A DNA stretch of 37,156 nt from Gallibacterium anatis DSM 16844 = F 149 (lineage in GTDB: Bacteria > Pseudomonadota > Gammaproteobacteria > Enterobacterales > Pasteurellaceae), in contig NZ_KB903680.1 in assembly GCF_000379785.1 (NCBI RefSeq), forward strand, positions 1 to 37,156. The letters are read 5' to 3'. The notes below the pieces were generated by a model. That model made no database searches. It saw only the letters and a list, made by a program, of their open reading frames with translations, and was not told the origin of the DNA. Both the position numbers and the translations under genes were made by a program. Positions 35,346 through 37,156 of the stretch are shown here, piece after piece. How positions within the stretch are numbered: the stretch's first letter is position 1; each line of letters starts with the position of its first letter.

Positions 35346-35765
35346 ATGAACGAAAAAGAAAAATTCGCCGCTAATTTAAGGCAAGCTATGATAAGAAAAG
35401 GCTTTCCATTAAAGCCTTCTGTGTTAGAAACGATCTTTAATTTAAAATATGAAGGGCAATACATTACGCCACAGGCTGCTTCACAATGGCTAAATGGTAA
35501 GATGATCCCAAGATTAGATAAGTTAAAGACGCTTGCGATTGTCTTAAATGTAGATTTAAGTGAACTCGTGCCACCGAACAAGCTACAAAAATTGCAAGCC
35601 GCGGAACTTAAACGCATTGGCACGCCCGAAGAATTGCGTTGGGAAAACATCGCCACTCAACAAGATAAAGCGCTTTTTAGCCATTTTCTTGATCTTCCGG
35701 AACAACAACGCAATGTGGTCAGAGAGGTGATTATGGCGTTGTATAAACAACATCGTAAAAAATAA
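35346..35765 (+). CDS. XRE-family transcriptional regulator (candidate controller)
   Basis: A 139-residue DNA-binding protein with an N-terminal Cro/C1-type helix-turn-helix (about 5-77): FAANLRQAMIRKGF, then ITPQAASQWLNGKMIPRLDK as turn and recognition helix, and LKTLAIVLNVDLSELV. The C-terminal about 60 residues are predicted helical, with basic end YKQHRKK and no known enzymatic motif. Divergent from the methyltransferase operon across a region with an inverted repeat, it probably controls restriction-locus expression and its own. No clear SD. Confidence 0.82.
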   Translation: MNEKEKFAANLRQAMIRKGFPLKPSVLETIFNLKYEGQYITPQAASQWLNGKMIPRLDKLKTLAIVLNVDLSELVPPNKLQKLQAAELKRIGTPEELRWENIATQQDKALFSHFLDLPEQQRNVVREVIMALYKQHRKK

Positions 35766-35819
35766 ATTTGCTTTCCATAAATTTTCACATCGCATCCCAA
35801 TAACCGCCCTATTCAAGCC

Positions 35820-35945
35820 ACCACTTCCATAGCCCCATTCTATAGAAGTGGTTAAAACTGAAACATCACCCCATTTCTACCGAATTGCGTCAATTTCTTA
35901 GCGTGATTTTTCCTAGCAACAATGAAATTACTCTGCTAGGCTAAG
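35820..35945. other. Structured non-coding stretch after the regulator
   Basis: Two hairpins occur here. ACCACTTC (35820-35827) pairs with GAAGTGGT (35845-35852), perhaps the regulator's terminator but without a T-run. CCTAGCA (35912-35918) pairs with TGCTAGG (35934-35940) inside an outer CTTAGC/GCTAAG. No gene is visible in 35766-35980. Confidence 0.4.
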
Positions 35946-35979
35946 TGACGGTAAGCATAATATTCAATAGCGTTTATCA

Positions 35980-36224
35980 GATTATGTGCCGTAAAACCAC
36001 GTCCTTTAGTGCGTGGATATAAGGCACAAATATGATATACTTCTTACTGCTAACAGAGGTCGCTTTAGACTCTCAATGACGGCATAATCAGGGCAGGACG
36101 TGCCCGTAGCGTCTGTGAAGTGAATCGCATTGGCGGTCAGCAGCAGAAACCCACCGAGAGTAGTCCATTGCTTGCAATGGGAGCTGGTAGGAATCTCCTT
36201 GCTTTGGCTAGGGGAGGACGTCAA
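35980..36224 (+). mobile_element. IS200/IS605-type remnant lacking tnpA and tnpB (PATE-like)
   Basis: The left part has a nested hairpin: TGTGCC ... GGCACA enclosing CCACGT (35997-36002) and GCGTGG (36011-36016), with a CCTTTAGT loop, typical of IS605-family left ends, followed by a TATGATATACT promoter-like stretch. From about 36060 the text resembles the 3' end of a tnpB element, with translated scraps GQDVPVASVK and PPRVVHCLQWELVGISLL. The right end GGAATCTCCTTGCTTTGGCT followed by AGGGGAGGACGTCAA ends at 36224 in TCAA. The whole tnpB body is missing. Boundaries are approximate, and the left end is less certain than the right. Confidence 0.65.
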
Positions 36225-36247
36225 TACGCTTCAACAAAGGAGTTTTT

Positions 36248-36454
36248 ATGAAAACTGCAACAAAAGTTGTGATGATTTCTGTGTTGGCATTAACTTTAAG
36301 TGCCTGCGCACATTTGAATAAACGAGATAAAGCCACTATCGCCGGTGCCGGCATCGGTGCTGTCGCCGGTTCGGTTTTATCCAACGGCAGTGCGTTGGGA
36401 ACAGTCGGCGGTGCCGCTGTTGGTGGTGTTATCGGTCATCAAGTCGGAAAATAA
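36248..36454 (+). CDS. Small glycine-zipper lipoprotein (OsmB-like)
   Basis: A 68-residue lipoprotein with SD AAAGGAG 5 bp before the start. The signal MKTATKVVMISVLALTLSAC ends at a lipobox (LSAC), followed by a charged linker and a glycine-zipper hairpin IAGAGIGAVAGSV and TVGGAAVGGVIGHQVG of the YMGG/OsmB kind. Such proteins sit in the outer or inner membrane and are often stress-induced. Its upstream region was replaced by the IS605 remnant, which ends 23 bp before the ATG. Confidence 0.85.
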   Translation: MKTATKVVMISVLALTLSACAHLNKRDKATIAGAGIGAVAGSVLSNGSALGTVGGAAVGGVIGHQVGK

Positions 36455-36462
36455 TCTTAATT

Positions 36463-36489
36463 AAATTCCCTCCTGAGCGAGGGAATTTT
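36463..36489 (+). terminator. Terminator after the lipoprotein gene
   Basis: AAATTCCCTC (36463-36472) pairs with GAGGGAATTT (36479-36488), 6-nt loop, ending in TTTT. Intrinsic terminator. Confidence 0.82.
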
Positions 36490-36569
36490 CAAATCTGTAT
36501 TCGCCTCGTTAAATGCTCGGCAAAATTTTATTGTTCGCTATCTACCTACTATCCGCTAATAACGAATGC

Positions 36570-36930
36570 TTATAGCATGCCAATATCCGCAAAAAATTGT
36601 CGATAAATTTCTGCTTTCTTTGCTAATGCTAATGGGTAAGCTCGTGATGATGAAGGAAGACGATAAAGCTGATATTGTCGCTGTGCAATTGTGATTGAAG
36701 TATTCTCACCATTTTTTAACATTACTCTTTCTTCATCAAGCAAAGAAAGCAATGTTTCAGTCGCTTTTTCACCAGCGGTCATAATCACTTTGCATTGTGG
36801 AATTTTTGCTAACACTTTAGTGAGGTTAATCGGCTCAATAATCTGCAAAAATTTATCGGAAGCATTACCCTGTTGGCGAAAAATTTTATAACCGCTATCA
36901 AAAACGGCAATGCCTTTTGCACGCAAAAAC
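36570..36930 (-). pseudogene. Uracil-DNA glycosylase-family protein, truncated by IS insertion
   Basis: The minus-strand frame encodes about the last 120 residues of a Mug/UDG-superfamily protein: FLRAKGIAVFDSGYK, ASDKFLQIIEPINL, IMTAGEKATETLLSLL and the end SSSRAYPLALAKKAEIYRQF. The N-terminal part, which in the family holds the GTFP-type catalytic/uracil-pocket motif and YGRPRNYFW-like text, is missing because the IS begins at 36931. The open frame runs on into IS sequence to 36956 and offers a spurious ATG there. Very likely non-functional. Confidence 0.75.
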
Positions 36931-37156
36931 CAGACTGCTGACAAACCTCTAGACATACCTCTAGAGGTTTGATCTAATAGGCATATCGAAAAAAGGAAAT
37001 GCCTATGCTCAAAAATACACCCTCACTCCAATATGAAATCGAGATGATAAGTCTCGAACAACTCGTTCCAAAAGACCACCTTGTCCGTAAAGTCGCTAAA
37101 GCCATCGATTTTGACTTCATTCGTGATGAAGTGGCGCATCTCTATTGCCATGACAA
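36931..37156 (+). mobile_element. 5' end of an IS1182-like insertion sequence
   Basis: The left terminal repeat CAGACTGCTGACAAACC (36931-36947) is the exact reverse complement of the repeat at 257-273. It overlaps a stem-loop, CAAACCTCTAG (36942-36952) with CTAGAGGTTTG (36961-36971), which may shield the transposase gene from outside transcription. The element continues beyond the window. It interrupts the UDG-family gene. Confidence 0.85.
37005..37156 (+). CDS. Transposase, N-terminal fragment (IS1182-like, partial at window edge)
   Basis: ATG 37005 follows AAAGGAAAT. The 50 visible residues, beginning MLKNTPSLQYEIEMISLEQL, with LVPKDHLVRKVAKAIDFDFI next, match the DUF772-type N-terminal region of IS1182/IS5-like transposases, in which a VP-x-D-HLLRK segment is typical. 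The rest is outside the window. Together with the C-terminal piece at 3-185 it identifies the element bounding this segment. Confidence 0.8.
   Translation, partial: MLKNTPSLQYEIEMISLEQLVPKDHLVRKVAKAIDFDFIRDEVAHLYCHD

Noticed and set aside
36006-36224. 72-residue minus-strand open frame over the IS605 remnant
   Set aside because: It is the complement of the element's hairpin and omega-RNA-like region, not a gene.
1-37156. CRISPR array, tRNA or rRNA genes, prophage
   Set aside because: No regularly spaced direct repeats, cloverleaf with CCA-type end, rRNA text or phage structural genes were recognised on either strand.

Overview
The window looks like chromosome of a Pasteurellaceae bacterium (Haemophilus/Actinobacillus/Aggregatibacter relatives). 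Evidence is the block rpsP-rimM-trmD-rplS, the cyaY / lptM-lysA divergence, yhdT-panF-prmA, yihY-dtd, rbsK-rbsR and proteins that read like H. influenzae orthologues. The genus cannot be fixed by eye. The canonical Haemophilus uptake core AAGTGCGGT was not seen, and only two intergenic copies of AAGCGGTCA-like sequence were found.

Layout. (1) 1-273 is the 3' end of an IS1182-like element, and 36931-37156 is the 5' start of an element with the same 17-bp terminal repeat, in the same orientation. The window is therefore bounded by two partial IS copies. (2) 308-10757 is a nutrient-uptake region: a divergent FAH-family hydrolase, an AT-rich tctC-tctB-tctA plus DapA-like lyase cassette inserted directly ahead of rbsK-rbsR, then a TAXI-type TRAP transporter with its DUF1850 partner. 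A perfect palindrome of the RbsR operator type sits just ahead of tctC, so the cassette appears to have taken the place of the ribose transporter genes while keeping the ribose kinase, repressor and operator. (3) 10815-30437 is mostly conserved core: recQ, pldA, cyaY, lptM, lysA, a PepSY protein, an aromatic-acid-type MFS permease, azlCD, proS, yhdT-panF-prmA, a lone amino-acid-binding protein, a methyltransferase, yihY-dtd, the rpsP ribosomal operon and ushA. (4) 30497-35765 is a compact restriction-modification-like defence locus: two overlapping adenine methyltransferase-type genes, a GIY-YIG/SF2 helicase, and a divergent XRE regulator with an inverted repeat between the promoters. (5) 35980-36224 is an internally deleted IS200/IS605-type remnant, followed by a small glycine-zipper lipoprotein and a uracil-DNA glycosylase-family gene truncated by the right-hand IS.

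The observations most worth follow-up are the hybrid ribose/tripartite-transporter operon, including a stem-loop lodged between the Shine-Dalgarno and start codon of tctB; the three-gene restriction-like system with its controller; and the tnpB-less IS605 remnant that keeps both hairpin ends and possibly an omega-RNA segment. No tRNA, rRNA or CRISPR array was recognised.
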